64,000 bases of DNA, from the NCBI GenBank assembly GCA_963727075.1, contig CAVSET010000001.1, forward strand, positions 124,001 to 188,000. Direction: 5' to 3'. The position numbers were made by a program, and so were the translations under genes. The stretch comes from Bog-756 sp963727075. Its GTDB lineage: Bacteria; Actinomycetota; Acidimicrobiia; Acidimicrobiales; RAAP-2. Shown piece after piece: positions 17,942-28,515 of the stretch. The notes beneath the pieces are model-generated. The model was not told the origin of the DNA. It made no database searches and saw nothing but the letters and a program-made list of their open reading frames with translations. Positions within the stretch are counted from its first letter, which is position 1; each line of letters begins with the position of its first letter.

Positions 17942-18793
17942 ATGGCGACCGTCCTCGTCCCGATCCCCGACGCCGACTTCGACCCGACCGAAGTGGCCGT
18001 GAGCTGGAGGGTCCTCGGGCGATCGGGCCACCGGGTGCGGTTCGCCACCCCCGCCGGCCGACCCGGCCGCGGCGACGAGCTCATGCTGACCGGTCGCGGC
18101 CTCGATCCGTGGGGATTCGTTCCCGGGCTCTCCCACCTGGTCGGGGTGGGCCGGGTACTCCGGGCCCGGCCCGAAGCCACCGCGGCCTTCGGCGAGATGG
18201 CCCGCTCCGACGAGTTCCTCCGGCCCACGCCCTGGGAGGCGGTCGACCTCGACGCGGTGGACGGCGTGCTCCTCCCCGGCGGTCACCGGGCCCGCGGCAT
18301 GCGGCAGTACCTCGAGAGCCCCGTCCTCCAGACCATGGTGGTCGAGTGCTTCCGGCGCCGGATCCCGACCGCGGCGGTGTGCCACGGCGTGGTGTTGGCC
18401 GCCCGCAGCATCGATCCGGAGAACGGCCGGTCGGTGCTGCACGGCCGCCGCACGACGGCGCTCACCTGGTCGCTCGAGCGACGCGCCTGGAGGGTGGCGC
18501 GGGTGACCCGGTTCTGGGACCCCGACTACTACCGGACCTACCGCGAGCAACCCGGCCAGCCGACCGGGTACCTGTCGGTGCAGCATGAGGTCACTCGATC
18601 CCTGGCCCGCCCGGAGGATTTCTGCGATGTCGAGCCGGGGGACCCCGACGCCGGGCTCAAGCAGAGCGGTCGGGCCCGCGACACGATCGACGACGAACGG
18701 CCGGCCTTCGTCGTCCGCGACGGGGCCTACCTGTCGGCCCGCTGGCCCGGCGACATCCACACCTTCGCCAAGCGGTTCGCCGCCATGCTCTGA
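17942..18793 (+). CDS. DJ-1/PfpI-type glutamine amidotransferase-like protein
   Basis: 283 residues with a class I amidotransferase-like Rossmann fold: VLVPIPDADFDPTEVAVSWRVL at the start, VLLPGGHRARGMRQYL, and a nucleophile elbow AAVCHGVVLAA carrying the conserved cysteine. Such proteins act as chaperones, glyoxalases or hydrolases. It starts 20 bp after the acetyltransferase. Confidence 0.85.
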   Translation: MATVLVPIPDADFDPTEVAVSWRVLGRSGHRVRFATPAGRPGRGDELMLTGRGLDPWGFVPGLSHLVGVGRVLRARPEATAAFGEMARSDEFLRPTPWEAVDLDAVDGVLLPGGHRARGMRQYLESPVLQTMVVECFRRRIPTAAVCHGVVLAARSIDPENGRSVLHGRRTTALTWSLERRAWRVARVTRFWDPDYYRTYREQPGQPTGYLSVQHEVTRSLARPEDFCDVEPGDPDAGLKQSGRARDTIDDERPAFVVRDGAYLSARWPGDIHTFAKRFAAML

Positions 18794-18827
18794 GGACGCC
18801 ACCGGCCCGGGTGGCAAGATGGGGCCG

Positions 18828-19199
18828 ATGCTCGACCACATCTCCATCCAATGCGCGGACCTGACGGCCAGCGCCTCCTTCTACGACGCGGTGCTCGCCC
18901 CCCTGGGCGGCACCAGGGTCATGGACTTCGGTGAAGTCATCGGCTTCGGCGTCCCACCGATGCCCACGTTCTGGATCGGGCCGCTCGCCTCCGGTGACGG
19001 GTTCCGCGAGTCGCACATCGCCTTCGCCGGGCCCGACCGTCCCGCCGTCGCCGCCTTCTTCGATGCCGCGGTGGCCGCCGGCGCCGAGGTCTTGCACGAG
19101 CCGCGGGTCTGGCCCGAGTACCACCCCAACTACTTCGGCGCCTTCGTCCGCGACCCCGACGGCAACAACGTGGAGGCCGTCTGCCACCGGCCCGGCTGA
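18828..19199 (+). CDS. VOC family (glyoxalase-like) protein
   Basis: 123 residues: MLDHISIQCADLTASASFYDAVLAPLGG at the start, a SHIAFAGPDR central strand and a final YFGAFVRDPDGNNVEAVCH, the usual VOC metal-binding scaffold. An ATG three codons earlier is an alternative start. It lies about 35 bp after the amidotransferase-like gene. Confidence 0.88.
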   Translation: MLDHISIQCADLTASASFYDAVLAPLGGTRVMDFGEVIGFGVPPMPTFWIGPLASGDGFRESHIAFAGPDRPAVAAFFDAAVAAGAEVLHEPRVWPEYHPNYFGAFVRDPDGNNVEAVCHRPG

Positions 19200-19279
19200 C
19201 GACCGGGCACACCGGCCTCCGGGGCCGGGGCTGAGTAGGTTGTCCGGGTGCCGGCCGCCACCTGCTCCGACCGTCGCCC

Positions 19280-20889
19280 ATGATCAGCATTGCCGATGGC
19301 ATCGGCCTGCTCATCGGCATCGTGGCCATCGCCACCATCGCCGACCGGCTCCGGATCGCCTATCCCATCCTCCTGGTCGTGGCCGGCATCGCGGTGGCGC
19401 TGATCCCGACCCAGCACCGCGTGCAGCTCCAGCCCGACCTGGTGCTGCTGGTCTTCCTGCCGCCGCTCATCTACGACGCCTCCCTCGACACCTCGGCACG
19501 CGAGCTCCGCATCCACCTGCAACCCATCCTGCTGCTGGCCGTGGGCCTGGTGCTGGCCACCATGGTGGCGGTGGCGGTGGTGATCCACTCGGTGGTGAGC
19601 GGGATGACCTGGGCGGTGGCCTTCGCTTTGGGTGCCATCGTGTCGCCGCCCGACTCGGTGGCGGCCACCCAGATCGCCGGCAAGCTCGGCCTCCCGCGCC
19701 GGCTCGTGACCATCCTCGGCGGCGAGGGGCTCATGAACGACGCCACCGCGCTGACCGCCTACCAGGTGGCGGTGGCGACGGTCGGCTCGGTGGTCACGCT
19801 GGCCGACGTGTTCGGGAGGTTCCTCCTCGCCGTGGTGCGTGGGCGTCGGCATCGGACTCGCCGTCGGGTGGATCGGATGTCGGATGCTGCGGCTCACCGA
19901 GACGCCGGTGATCGAGAACACCATGCTCCTGATCCTCCCCTTCGCCTCCTACCTGCCCGCCGACAAGCTCGGGGCGTCGGGGGTGTTGGCCGTGGTGGCC
20001 ACCGGCCTCTACTTCGGCCGGTACGGCTCGAGGACGCTGACCGCCGCGGCCCGGCTGCAGCAACGCGAGATCTGGGACCTCATCGTCTTCCTCCTGACCG
20101 GGTTGTCGTTCCTGCTGGTCGGCTTGGAGCTCCGGCCGATCCTCGACAGTCTCACCAACCGGGAGTCGGGCTCGCTCGCCCTCGAGGCGACGGCGGTCGT
20201 GGTGCGTGGTCATCGTGGTGCGCATGGGATGGATGTTCGCCGCCACCGCCCTCCCCGGCGGGCAGCGACTCTTCGTCGCCGGTCGGCGCTCGGGGCGTTC
20301 GTGGCGGGAGACGACCGTGATGGGCTGGGCCGGTATGCGCGGTGCGGTGAGCCTGGCCGCCGCCCTGGCCCTGCCCCAGAGCTTCCCCGAGCGGGACCTG
20401 CTGGTGTTCCTCACCTTCGCCGTCATCGTGGCGACACTGGTCGGTCAGGGGCTCACGCTCCCCCCGCTCATCCGCCGGCTCGGTCTGGTGACGCGGGACG
20501 AGCAGGACGTGGTGCTGGTGGCCGAGGCGCGCCGGCGGTTGACGGTGCTGGCGCTGTCCCGTCTCGACGACCTGAGCGACGGCGCCCGGTTCCCCGCGGA
20601 GGTGAGCAATCACATCCGGAGCGCGTACCAGTCGCAGCTGGCCCGGATCGAGCGCCGGCTGGAGGCAATGAGCTCGGGGCGTCCTGACGGTGACGACCGG
20701 GGTGAAGCAGAGGGCCCGGCAGTCGGCGCCGACGGCCTGCTGGCGGCCGAGCTCGAGCTCAGGAAGCTGGTCATCGCGGTGGAACGGGACGAGCTCGATC
20801 AGTGGTTGGCCCGGCGCAAGATCACGGCCCGGGTGGCGGACGGGGTGCGCGCCGCCCTCGACATCGACGAGACGACCATGCGTCCCTGA
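19280..20889 (+). CDS. CPA1-type Na+/H+ antiporter, two frame breaks
   Basis: About 536 residues of a monovalent cation:proton antiporter-1 protein, read across three frames. The transmembrane core begins MISIADGIGLLIGIVAIATIA; the ion-site region GAIVSPPDSVAAT and GEGLMNDATAL are intact; the middle part has LLPFASYLPADKLGASGVLAVV; the end has MGWAGMRGAVSLAAALALP and a cytoplasmic helical tail. The breaks are at about 19838 and 20204, both in the string GTGGTGCGTGG, where dropping the C restores the frame. The whole has length 3n+2, matching two one-base insertions. It probably exchanges Na+ or K+ for protons at the cytoplasmic membrane. Confidence 0.88.
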
Positions 20890-20910
20890 ACTGTGCGGCC
20901 CTGAGACGCG

Positions 20911-20942
20911 CTGCAGGGCGCCCCCGAAGAGACGCCCTGCAG
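20911..20942 (+). terminator. hairpin after the antiporter gene
   Basis: Perfect 10-bp arms CTGCAGGGCG and CGCCCTGCAG enclose a 12-nt loop, about 20 bp past the antiporter stop. There is no T tract, as is common for actinobacterial terminators. Confidence 0.7.
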
Positions 20943-21213
20943 GTACAGGTTTGCTGATTTGGCACCGGGTTCCCGTGGTGCGCCGGATGGGACCGGGTCC
21001 GGCTTGGGTGGCCCGATGGGTGTCTGGCTGGGATTCGCCAGGTGGTACAGCGAGCCGCCTCAGCGGCCAGCCACCTCCAGGGTCCCGAAACGTTGACTAC
21101 TCAGTTGGACCACCTCCTCTCTCTGGTGGCCCCATGGTAGCGAGCCGATCGGGCCCACCGGCGGAACAGGGCCCGGGCCGGCCGGGGCCCTGGGCACCCT
21201 CGGACCCGGCACG

Positions 21214-21243
21214 GTACGATACGAACATATGTTCGTATCGTAC
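21214..21243. promoter_or_regulatory. LexA-type SOS box in a perfect 30-bp palindrome
   Basis: The 30 bases are a perfect inverted repeat. The centre, 21222-21235, is CGAACATATGTTCG, matching the actinobacterial/Bacillus-type LexA box (CGAAC-N4-GTTCG). The outer arms (GTACGATA and its complement) extend the symmetry on both sides. It lies 63-92 bp upstream of the probable imuA' start, where SOS control of the imuA'-imuB-dnaE2 cassette is expected. Confidence 0.88.
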
Positions 21244-21305
21244 GACCGACCAGCGGCCGGGAGCCGGTCCGGCCCGGGGGTGGAGTCAGGGAGCCTCTGG
21301 CCCTG

Positions 21306-22056
21306 TTGGCCGAGCGCACCCGGCCCGTCTCGTCCAGCCAGGCCCGGCTCCTCCCGGTGCTCCCCCCGCTCGCCGACCTGTTCCCCGACGGCAGCTTGCG
21401 CCGCGGGACCAGCATCGTGGTCAGCGGCCTGGACGGGGCTGGCGAGTGGTGGCCTCTCCATGGCGCTGGCCGTGGTGGCGGCGGCGTCGGGAGCCGGCTC
21501 GTGGTGCGCGCTGGTCGGGATAGCGGGCCTCGGTGCCGTGGCCGCCCATGACATCGGCGTCGACCTGGCCCGGTTGGCCGTGGTGCCCCGGCCCGGCGCG
21601 GCCTGGGCCGAGGTCGTCGCCGCGCTGGTCGGCGGTGTCGACCTGGTGGTGCTCCACCCCCCGTTCCCACCCCGCCCCGCCATGGCCCGCCGGGTGGCGG
21701 CGAGGGCCAGGGAACGCCGGTCGGTGCTGGTGGTGGTGGCCGGACGATCCGGATGGCCGGAGCCTCCCGACATCCATCTGACCATCGACGGTATCCGATG
21801 GGACGGCGCCGGCACCGGTGAGGGGTACCTGCAGCGGCGCCGGGTGTCGGTGTCGGCCACGGGCCGGCGGTCGGCCGCCCGGCCCGTCACGCGCCGGCTG
21901 TGGATGCCCGGGACCAGCGGGGCGGTGCTGGACGCCACCGTCGAGGGTGACGCAGTAGGGATCGATGACACCGGACGGCGCGGTGCACAGCGGGGATGGA
22001 TGACGCAGCGGGGATGGATGACGCAGCGGGGATGGTGCGTGAGGATCACCGCATGA
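21306..22056 (+). CDS. imuA': ImuA'-like RecA-fold SOS mutagenesis protein, one frame break
   Basis: About 250 residues of the actinobacterial ImuA-prime family, a RecA-like protein that supports ImuB and DnaE2 in translesion synthesis. The N-terminal ARLLPVLPPLADLFPDGSLRRGTSIVVSG is in one frame; from about 21445 the protein continues as LSMALAVVAAASGAGSW in the next frame, consistent with one inserted base. The C-terminus carries a repeated RGWMTQ segment encoded by an 18-bp tandem repeat. The TTG at 21306 is a tentative start; an ATG inside the LexA palindrome (21229) opens the second frame but is unlikely to be the start. Confidence 0.75.
21988..22035 (+). repeat. 18-bp tandem repeat, 2.7 copies
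   Basis: The unit beginning CAGCGGGGATGG repeats at 21988-22005 and 22006-22023, with a partial copy to 22035. It encodes RGWMTQ repeats at the C-terminus of ImuA' and ends just before the shortened imuB. Confidence 0.9.
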
Positions 22057-22059
22057 CCG

Positions 22060-23175
22060 GTGGCCCGGGTCGGGCCGGGCATGGGCCGCCTCCTCGTCGT
22101 GCACTGCCCCGAGCTCCTCGACGAGGACGAGGGTGGGGCCGTCCTCCGCTCGTTCGTCGAGGTGATCGAAGCGGTGGAGGCGTACTGCCCGTGGGTCACC
22201 ACCGTGCGACCCGGCATCTGCTCCCTGCCGGCCCGCGGCCCGGCTCGGTACTTCGGGGGCGAGGGCCCGCTGGTCCGATCGGTGGCCGACGCCACCTCCG
22301 CCATCACCACCGTCGAGGTCGGGGTGGCCGACGGGTTGTTCGCGGCGGTGCTCGCCGCCCGGCACGGCCTGGTGGTCCCGGCCGGGGGCACCCCCGCCTT
22401 CCTGGCGCCGTTCCCGGTGAGCATCCTCGGCCGTCCCGAGCTGGCCGGGCTGTTGCACCGGTTGGGCCTCCGCACCCTCGGCGACTTCGCCGCCCTCCAC
22501 GAGTCCCACGTGCTCGGGCGGTTCGGAGCCGACGGGGTCGCCTGCCACCGGGTGGCCGGGGGCCGTGAGCGGTGAGCTGGACGAGCTGCGCCAGCCGGCC
22601 GCGGCCCGGCATGTCGGCGAGCAGCGGGCCACGCGGCGCGGCACCGGCGACCGGGAGGCGGTCGGTGAGCCGGGGTTCTGGGGCGGGGTGAGCGAGGCCG
22701 ATGCCCGGGCGGGGTGGGCTCTCGCCGCCGTGCAGGACCTCATCGGCCCGGACGGGGTGGTGACCCCGCGACTCCAGGGGGGTCGCGGACCGGCCCAGCG
22801 AGCCCGCTTCGTCACCTGGAACGCCCGGGAAGGCCACGGGGACGCCACCCTCGGCGCCCCCTGGCCCGGCCAGATCCCAGCACCCGCCCCCGCGGTCGTG
22901 CACCCGGCTCCCCTCCCGGCCGAGCTGGTCGACCCGGACGGGGAGCCGGTATCGGTCTCGGGGCGCGGCCTGCTCACCTCCCACCCCGGCCGGCTGTCGG
23001 TGGAGAAGCGCCCCTGGTCGGAGGTGACCGCCTGGGCGGGCCCGTGGCCTTCCGACGAGCGATGGTGGTCGAGGTCCCGCCGGAGGAGAGCGCGCCTACA
23101 GGCGGTCACCGGCACGAGGCCCATCTGCTGGTGGCCGAAGGGGGCCGTTGGTGGGTCGAAGCCACGTACGAATGA
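22060..23175 (+). CDS. imuB: ImuB-like Y-family polymerase homologue, shortened and frame-broken
   Basis: Recognisable ImuB segments are TTVRPGICSLPARGPARYFGGE (palm/fingers border), GLRTLGDFAALHESHVLGRFG (helix-hairpin-helix region), FWGGVSEADARAGWALAAVQDLIGP and VSGRGLLTSHP...EVTAWAGPWPSDERWW near the C-terminus, ending RWWVEATYE at 23175. ImuB proteins are about 500-530 residues; only about 372 codons are present. The first 60 or so residues and most of the little-finger domain (between about 22570 and 22670) are missing, and the frame shifts near 22572 and 23118. ImuB normally bridges ImuA', DnaE2 and the beta clamp. This copy may be non-functional or misassembled. Confidence 0.75.
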
Positions 23176-23188
23176 CCGCCGCACCGAC

Positions 23189-26100
23189 ATGGCCTACGCC
23201 GAATTGCACGCCCACTCCAACTTCTCCTTCCTCGACGGTGCCAGCCATCCCGAAGAGCTGGCCGCCGAGGCGAGCCGGGTCGGCCTGTCCGCCCTCGCCC
23301 TGACCGACCACAACGGCCTCTACGGCGTGGTCCGCTTCGCCGAGGCAGCCCGGGCCTTCGGCCTGCCCACCGTGTTCGGCGCCGAGCTCACCGTCACCGG
23401 GGCAGGTGGCCCCCAGGCTCCGCACCGGCATGCCCGACCCGGACGGCACCCACCTCGTCGTGCTGGCCCGGGACCCCGAGGGCTATGCCCGACTCAGCCG
23501 GGTCATCGCCGAGGCCCACCTCGACGGCGGGGAGAAGGGGAAGCCGATCATCACCCTCGACGCACTGTCCGAGCGCCATGGCGGCCACTGGCACATCCTC
23601 ACCGGGTGCCGTAAGGGGGCCCTCGCCGCCAGCCTCACCACCGGTGGCCCCGCCGACGCCCGCCGGACGCTCGACCGTCTGATCGAGCGGTTCGGCCGCG
23701 ACCACCTGGCCGTCGAGCTCTGGGACCACGGCAACCCCATCGACGCCACCCGCAACGACGCCCTGGCCCTGCTGGCGGTCGAGCGGGGGGTGACCCCGGT
23801 GGCCACCAACAACGTGCACTACGCCAACCCGGGTCGGTTCCCCCTGGCCACCGCGTTGGCCGCGGTCCGAGCACGACGGGCCCTCGGGGACCTCGAAGGA
23901 TGGCTCCCCTCGTCGGCCACCGCCTGCCTGCGTGGTGAGGCCGAGCAGCTCCGCCGGTTCGCCCGGTGGCCCGGGGTGGTCGAGCAGGCCGCCGAGGTGG
24001 CCGCCCGGTGCGCGTTCGACCTCCGCCTGGTGGCACCCCGGCTCCCCGACTTCCCGGTGCCCGACGGCCATACCGAACAGACCTGGCTGGTCGAGCTGGT
24101 CCGCCAGGGCGCCACCGACCGGTACGGGCCACGGGGAGCGGAACGGGTGGCCGGGGCCTGGGCCCAGCTCGACCGCGAGCTCACCATCATCGGCGCGCTC
24201 GGGTTCCCGGGCTATTTCCTCACCGTGTGGGACATCGTGTCCTTCTGCAAGCGCCACGACATCTTCTGCCAGGGACGGGGGTCGGCCGCCACCTCCGCTG
24301 TCTGTTACGCCCTCGGCATCACCAATGTCGACGCGGTCTCCCTCGGGCTCCTGTTCGAACGCTTCCTCTCCCCGGCCCGGGACGGCCCGCCGGACATCGA
24401 CGTCGACATCGAGTCAGGACGGCGTGAAGAAGTCATCCAGTACGTCTACGAGCGCTACGGCCGGCTAGCACGCCGCCCAGGTGGCCAACGTGATCACCTA
24501 CCGGTCACGCTCGGCCCTCCGCGACATGGGCAAGGCGCTCGGCTATCCGCTCGAGGAGGTGGACACTCTGGTCGAAGTCGGTCGACCGGGGTGAGTCCTC
24601 TCGACGGCCGGGAGGACCTCCCGCCCCTGGTACGCGACCTGGCCACCGAGCTGGTGGCGTTCCCCCGACACCTCGGCATCCATTCCGGGGGGCATGGTCA
24701 TCTGCGACCGGCCGGTGGTCGAGGTCTGCCCGGTGGAATGGGGCCGGATGCCCGGCCGCAGCGTGCTCCAGTGGGACAAGGACGACTGCGCGGCGGCCGG
24801 ACTGGTCAAGTTCGACCTGCTCGGCCTGGGCATGCTGACCGCCCTGCACCACATGGTCGATCTGGTGGCGAGGTTCCATCACGTCACGATCGACCTGGCC
24901 CGGTTGGAGCAGGAGCCCGAGGTCTACGACCTGCTGTGCCGGGCCGACACGGTCGGGGTGTTCCAGGTGGAGTCGCGGGCCCAGATGAACACCCTTCCCC
25001 GGGTCCGGCCCCGGTGCTTCTACGACCTGGCCATCGAAGTCGCCCTCATCCGCCCCGGGCCGATCCAGGGCCACGCCGTCCACCCCTACATCCGCCGACG
25101 CAACGGGACCGAGCCCGTCACCTACCTGCACCCGCTACTGCAGCCGGCCTTGGAGCGGACGCTCGGCGTGCCGCTCTTCCAGGAGCAGCTGATGCAGATC
25201 GCCATCGACGTCGCCGGGTTCACCCCGACCGAGGCGGACGAGCTGCGCCAGGCGATGAGCGCCAAGCGCTCGGGCCAGCGGATGGCCCGTCTACGCGACC
25301 GGCTGTTCACCGGCATGGCGGCCCGGCAGGTCTCGGCCGAGGTGTCCGAACAGGTGTATGCGGCACTGGCCGCATTCGCCAATTTCGGGTTCCCCGAAAG
25401 CCATTCGGTGGCCTTTGCCCATCTCGTCTACTCGACCGCCTGGTGCAAGCTGCACTATCCGGCCGCCTTCACCGCCGGTCTGTTGAACGCCCAACCCATG
25501 GGGTTCTGGTCCCCCGACAGCCTGGTGGCCGACGCCAAGCGGCACGGGGTGACCGTCCTCCGGCCCGACGTGAATTCCGGTCAGGCCGACGCCTGGCTCG
25601 AGGAGCTGGCACCGGTGCAGGGTGACGCCGGAGCGGTGGCGACCCGCCCGACCGGCCCGGCCGTACGGCTCGGGCTGTCCTCGGTGCGCGGCATCGGGGA
25701 CGAGACGGCGAAGCGGATCGCCGAAGGTGGGCCGTGGTCGGGCATGGAGGACCTGGTCCGCCGGGCCGGCGTCACCCGCACCCAGCTGGAGTGGCTGGCC
25801 ACGGCGGGGGCACTCGACAACCTGGCCCGCGGGCGGCGCGAGGGCGAGGCCGGGCGGCGGTGGCCGGCGGTCGCTGGTCTGGGGGGCGGGGGCGGCCTCC
25901 CAGGCGACCCCGGACCGGCTCCCCGGAGTGGTCACCGGTTCCGACCCGCCACCCCTCCCCCTCCCCAACCGGTGGGAGGAGGTGGCCGACGACCTGTGGG
26001 CTCTCGGCATGGCGCCCGATACCACCGCCATGCAACTGGCCCGTCGCCGGGCTGGGCCGGGAAGGGGTGCTCCCCACCGCGGCGCTGGCATCGAGGTCGA

Positions 26101-26380
26101 CCGGGGAGCGGATCAGCGTCGGGGGCGTGGTGACCCACCGCCAACAGCCCGAGAGCGCCCACGGGGCCGTCTTCTTGAACCTCGAGGACGAGACCGGCAT
26201 GGTCAACATCGTCTGCTCCCGGGGAGCCTGGCTTCGATGGAAGTCGGTGGCGAGGACGTGCCCGGCGCTGCTGGTACGCGGGACGGATCGAGCGGTCAGA
26301 GGGGTCGATGACCCTGGTGGCGGAGCGATTCGACCCCCTCGACCTCGGCCCCGTGCCCCCCATCGAGGGACTTCCGCTGA
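23189..26380 (+). CDS. dnaE2: error-prone DNA polymerase III alpha subunit DnaE2, many frame breaks
   Basis: About 1060 residues read across frames: an N-terminal PHP domain (AYAELHAHSNFSFLDGAS, ALTDHNGLYG), the polymerase core with the catalytic PDIDVDIE motif near 24391-24414, FPRHLGIHSGG, KFDLLGLGMLTALHHM, MSAKRSGQRMARLRDR, FANFGFPESHSVAFAHLVY, and an OB domain (ISVGGVVTHRQQPESAHGAVF). It ends SRDFR at 26380, the usual DnaE2 terminus. The frame steps by +1 nine times (about 23405, 24467, 24568, 24592, 24690, 25900, 26050, 26290, 26360), so the total length is still a multiple of three. DnaE2 extends mismatched or lesion-containing primers under SOS control. The indels look like consensus errors. 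Confidence 0.88.
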
Positions 26381-26385
26381 CCCGA

Positions 26386-26415
26386 CCCGGGCCCCCTAAA
26401 GAAGTCGGGCCCGGG
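26386..26415 (+). terminator. hairpin after dnaE2
   Basis: Nine-base arms CCCGGGCCC (26386-26394) and GGGCCCGGG (26407-26415) with a 12-nt loop, five bases past the dnaE2 stop. No T tract follows. Confidence 0.7.
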
Positions 26416-26545
26416 CACCGATACAACCCCCAGCCGAGTGGTGCCCGCCGACCACCCGTCGACGCCCGGAGCTGGACGGGACGGAGCATCACGCCCCGGC
26501 CACCGTCGGGGCGACACTCACGCCACGACGACAGGAGTGAATGCC

Positions 26546-27432
26546 ATGACCGGACAGATCAGCGCTCCCGGCAGCCTGCCCTCGTGGTGGTGGCCGTCGG
26601 TCGTGGCGGTCTCCATGGTGCTCGGCGCCATCGACATCCTCCGCCAACCGGGATGGGCGTGGAAGCAGGCGGAGAGAGCCAGATCGCCTACCTCATCCTC
26701 GACCTGCTCCTCCCGTGATCGGTCTGGCCTGTACGCCTTCCGGGCCCGGCCCAAGGTGGTACCGGCGCCGTCGCCGGCAGGGGGCCGAGCCGGCCGAGGA
26801 CACGCCGGCGGAAGACCGCCAGCCGAGGACGGCCGAGCCGGGAAGCCGACCAGCCCGGGAGCGGACCGCCAGCCGGCCAGAGCACCGGTCGCCGCCGGCT
26901 CCGAACCGGTTCGCCAGCTTCCGAGAGGTGGCCGGCACGGCCCGGCAAAGCGGATCCGGCGGATAACCGGGCCCGGCTCCGAGCCAGCGCGAGGACTTCG
27001 AGATCAGCAGCACCTTCTTCAGCACCGGCAGCGGCACCCGGACCGTCCGCCACCCGCTGGCCCTGGCCCGTGCCTATCGGCCCAAGCAGCGGACCAGCCT
27101 GACCGAGATCGGAGAAATTCGAAGAGGTCATCGCCCAGCCGGAGCCGGAGTCGGAGCAGGTGGCCGAGCTCAACCGGAGCCGGAGGCGCTGGAGCTCCAC
27201 CGGAGCGGCGCCCGTCGCGAGCAGGGGCCCGAGCCGATGGGTGAGGTCGAACCCGAGCCGGAGCAGGCGCAGGTGGCCGAGCCGGAGGCGGTGTCCCCCC
27301 AGGCCCATCGTCCCCTCCGGTTGGAAGGTGGACCCCACCGGACGGCACCAGTTCCGCTTCTGGGACGGATGCCACTGGACCGAGAACGTGGCCGACGACG
27401 GTGCCGAGTCGAGGGACGCGGTGAACGCCTGA
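26546..27432 (+). CDS. membrane protein with DUF2516-like N-terminus and DUF2510 C-terminus, frame-broken
   Basis: The ATG at 26546 follows a good AGGAG site (26533-26537). The first 80 residues form two membrane segments with the pattern VLGAIDILRQPGWAWKQA, then IAYLILDLLLP in a second frame, then YAFRARPKVV, as in actinobacterial DUF2516-like proteins. A long Pro/Arg/Glu-rich linker follows. The C-terminus has the DUF2510 motif PSGWKVDPTGRHQFRFWDGCHWTENVADDG, usually fused to membrane proteins of unknown role. Frame changes near 26680, 26715 and in the linker make the exact protein uncertain. It is convergent with holA. Confidence 0.6.
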
Positions 27433-27467
27433 CCGCAGCCGGTCCTGACCAACATCGAGCCGCCCGC

Positions 27468-28502
27468 TCACCGGGTCACTGACGGCCGGCGGCGACAGCC
27501 GGCTGAGCCGGGCCACCAACACCTCGAGCACGGTCTCGCCCGACAGGGCCGTGACCCCCCGCAGATCCAGATCGGCCTGGGCCAGAAGGCGGATCGCCCG
27601 GGCGATCCGGGCCGAGCCCAACCGGCGGCGACTGCGACAGGGCCTTCTTGGCCGGGAACGAGACTGCGCAGGCCGAGCACACCGGCGGCCTCCTCAGGGG
27701 AGGTCACCCCGGCACCGTCCAGCCGGAGGATCTGCCGGTAGTGGCGGTGAAGGATCGCCATCACCACCAGGGGGTGGGACTCGCCGGCCATGAACATCCG
27801 CTCCAGCACGCCGAGCGCCTTGGCCGTCTCCCCGGCGTCGATGGCATCGGTGAGGTCCCAGGGAGCCAATGACCCGGCCACCCCGAGGAACGGCTCGAGC
27901 TGGTCGACCGAGACGGTGGTCCCCGGACCGTAGGCGGCGGCCAGGGTGTCGAGCAGGCCCTCCAGGCGAGCGACGTCCTCCCCGAGATGCTCGGAGAGGT
28001 GGGCGGTGGCCGGGCCGTCGAGGCGGACCGGCCCGCTCCGCAAGTGGTCGGCCAGCCATTGGGCCCGGGCCTTGCCCGTCCCGACCGAGGTGTCGACGGT
28101 GCCGGCCGCCCCGACGGCCCGGGCCAGGGCCTGGGGCACCGTGCCGCCGCCGGCCACCAGCACCAGGATCGTGGTGTCCAGCGGGTCCTGCAGGTAGTCG
28201 ACCAGTCGCTTGGCGTCCGACGGGGTCAGCTGGCCGGCCTGGCGGAGGACCACCACCCGCCGCTCGACCAGGAACGGCGGGGTGGTGCAGGCATCGATCA
28301 CCGCCCCCACGTCGAGGGCGTCGAGGTTGGGCCCCCCGAACTCCTCGACCACCAGCGAGGGGTCGCCCCCGTCCACCAGGCGCTCGGTGAGGGCATGGGC
28401 GGCCTGGGCCACCAGCGACGGGTCGTTCCCCTTGACCAGGTAGGCCGGCCGGTGCCCGGCCGGGGGCGGGGCGGCATCGGCCGCCACCTTCGACGCGGTC
28501 AT
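27468..28502 (-). CDS. holA: DNA polymerase III delta subunit (HolA), one frame break near the end
   Basis: The protein matches the clamp-loader delta subunit: RPAYLVKGNDPSLVAQAAHALTERLV, VVVLRQAGQLTPSDAKRLVDYLQDP, SEHLGEDVARLEGLLDTLAAAYGPG, and the C-terminal helices GVLERMFMAGESHPLVVMAILHRHYRQILRL. It opens the beta sliding clamp within the clamp loader. I chose the ATG at 28502. After AAGVLGLRS (near 27660) the expected FPAKKALSQSRR and ARIARAIRLLAQADLDLRG continue in other frames, so the stop given is approximate. Confidence 0.88.
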   Translation of the reverse strand: MTASKVAADAAPPPAGHRPAYLVKGNDPSLVAQAAHALTERLVDGGDPSLVVEEFGGPNLDALDVGAVIDACTTPPFLVERRVVVLRQAGQLTPSDAKRLVDYLQDPLDTTILVLVAGGGTVPQALARAVGAAGTVDTSVGTGKARAQWLADHLRSGPVRLDGPATAHLSEHLGEDVARLEGLLDTLAAAYGPGTTVSVDQLEPFLGVAGSLAPWDLTDAIDAGETAKALGVLERMFMAGESHPLVVMAILHRHYRQILRLDGAGVTSPEEAAGVLGLRSLVPGQEGPVAVAAGWARPGSPGRSAFWPRPIWICGGSRPCRARPCSRCWWPGSAGCRRRPSVTR

Positions 28503-28515
28503 CGTCCCGTCCCGC

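Noticed and set aside
19838..20204. Programmed frameshifting in the antiporter gene
   Set aside because: There is no slippery heptamer; both breaks are cured by dropping one C from the same string, and neighbouring genes show similar breaks, so sequencing error is simpler.
21060..22475. 471-codon minus-strand frame over imuA'/imuB
   Set aside because: Low-complexity Pro/Ser/Thr/Arg composition, opposite recognised genes, with repeats derived from the 18-bp tandem repeat.
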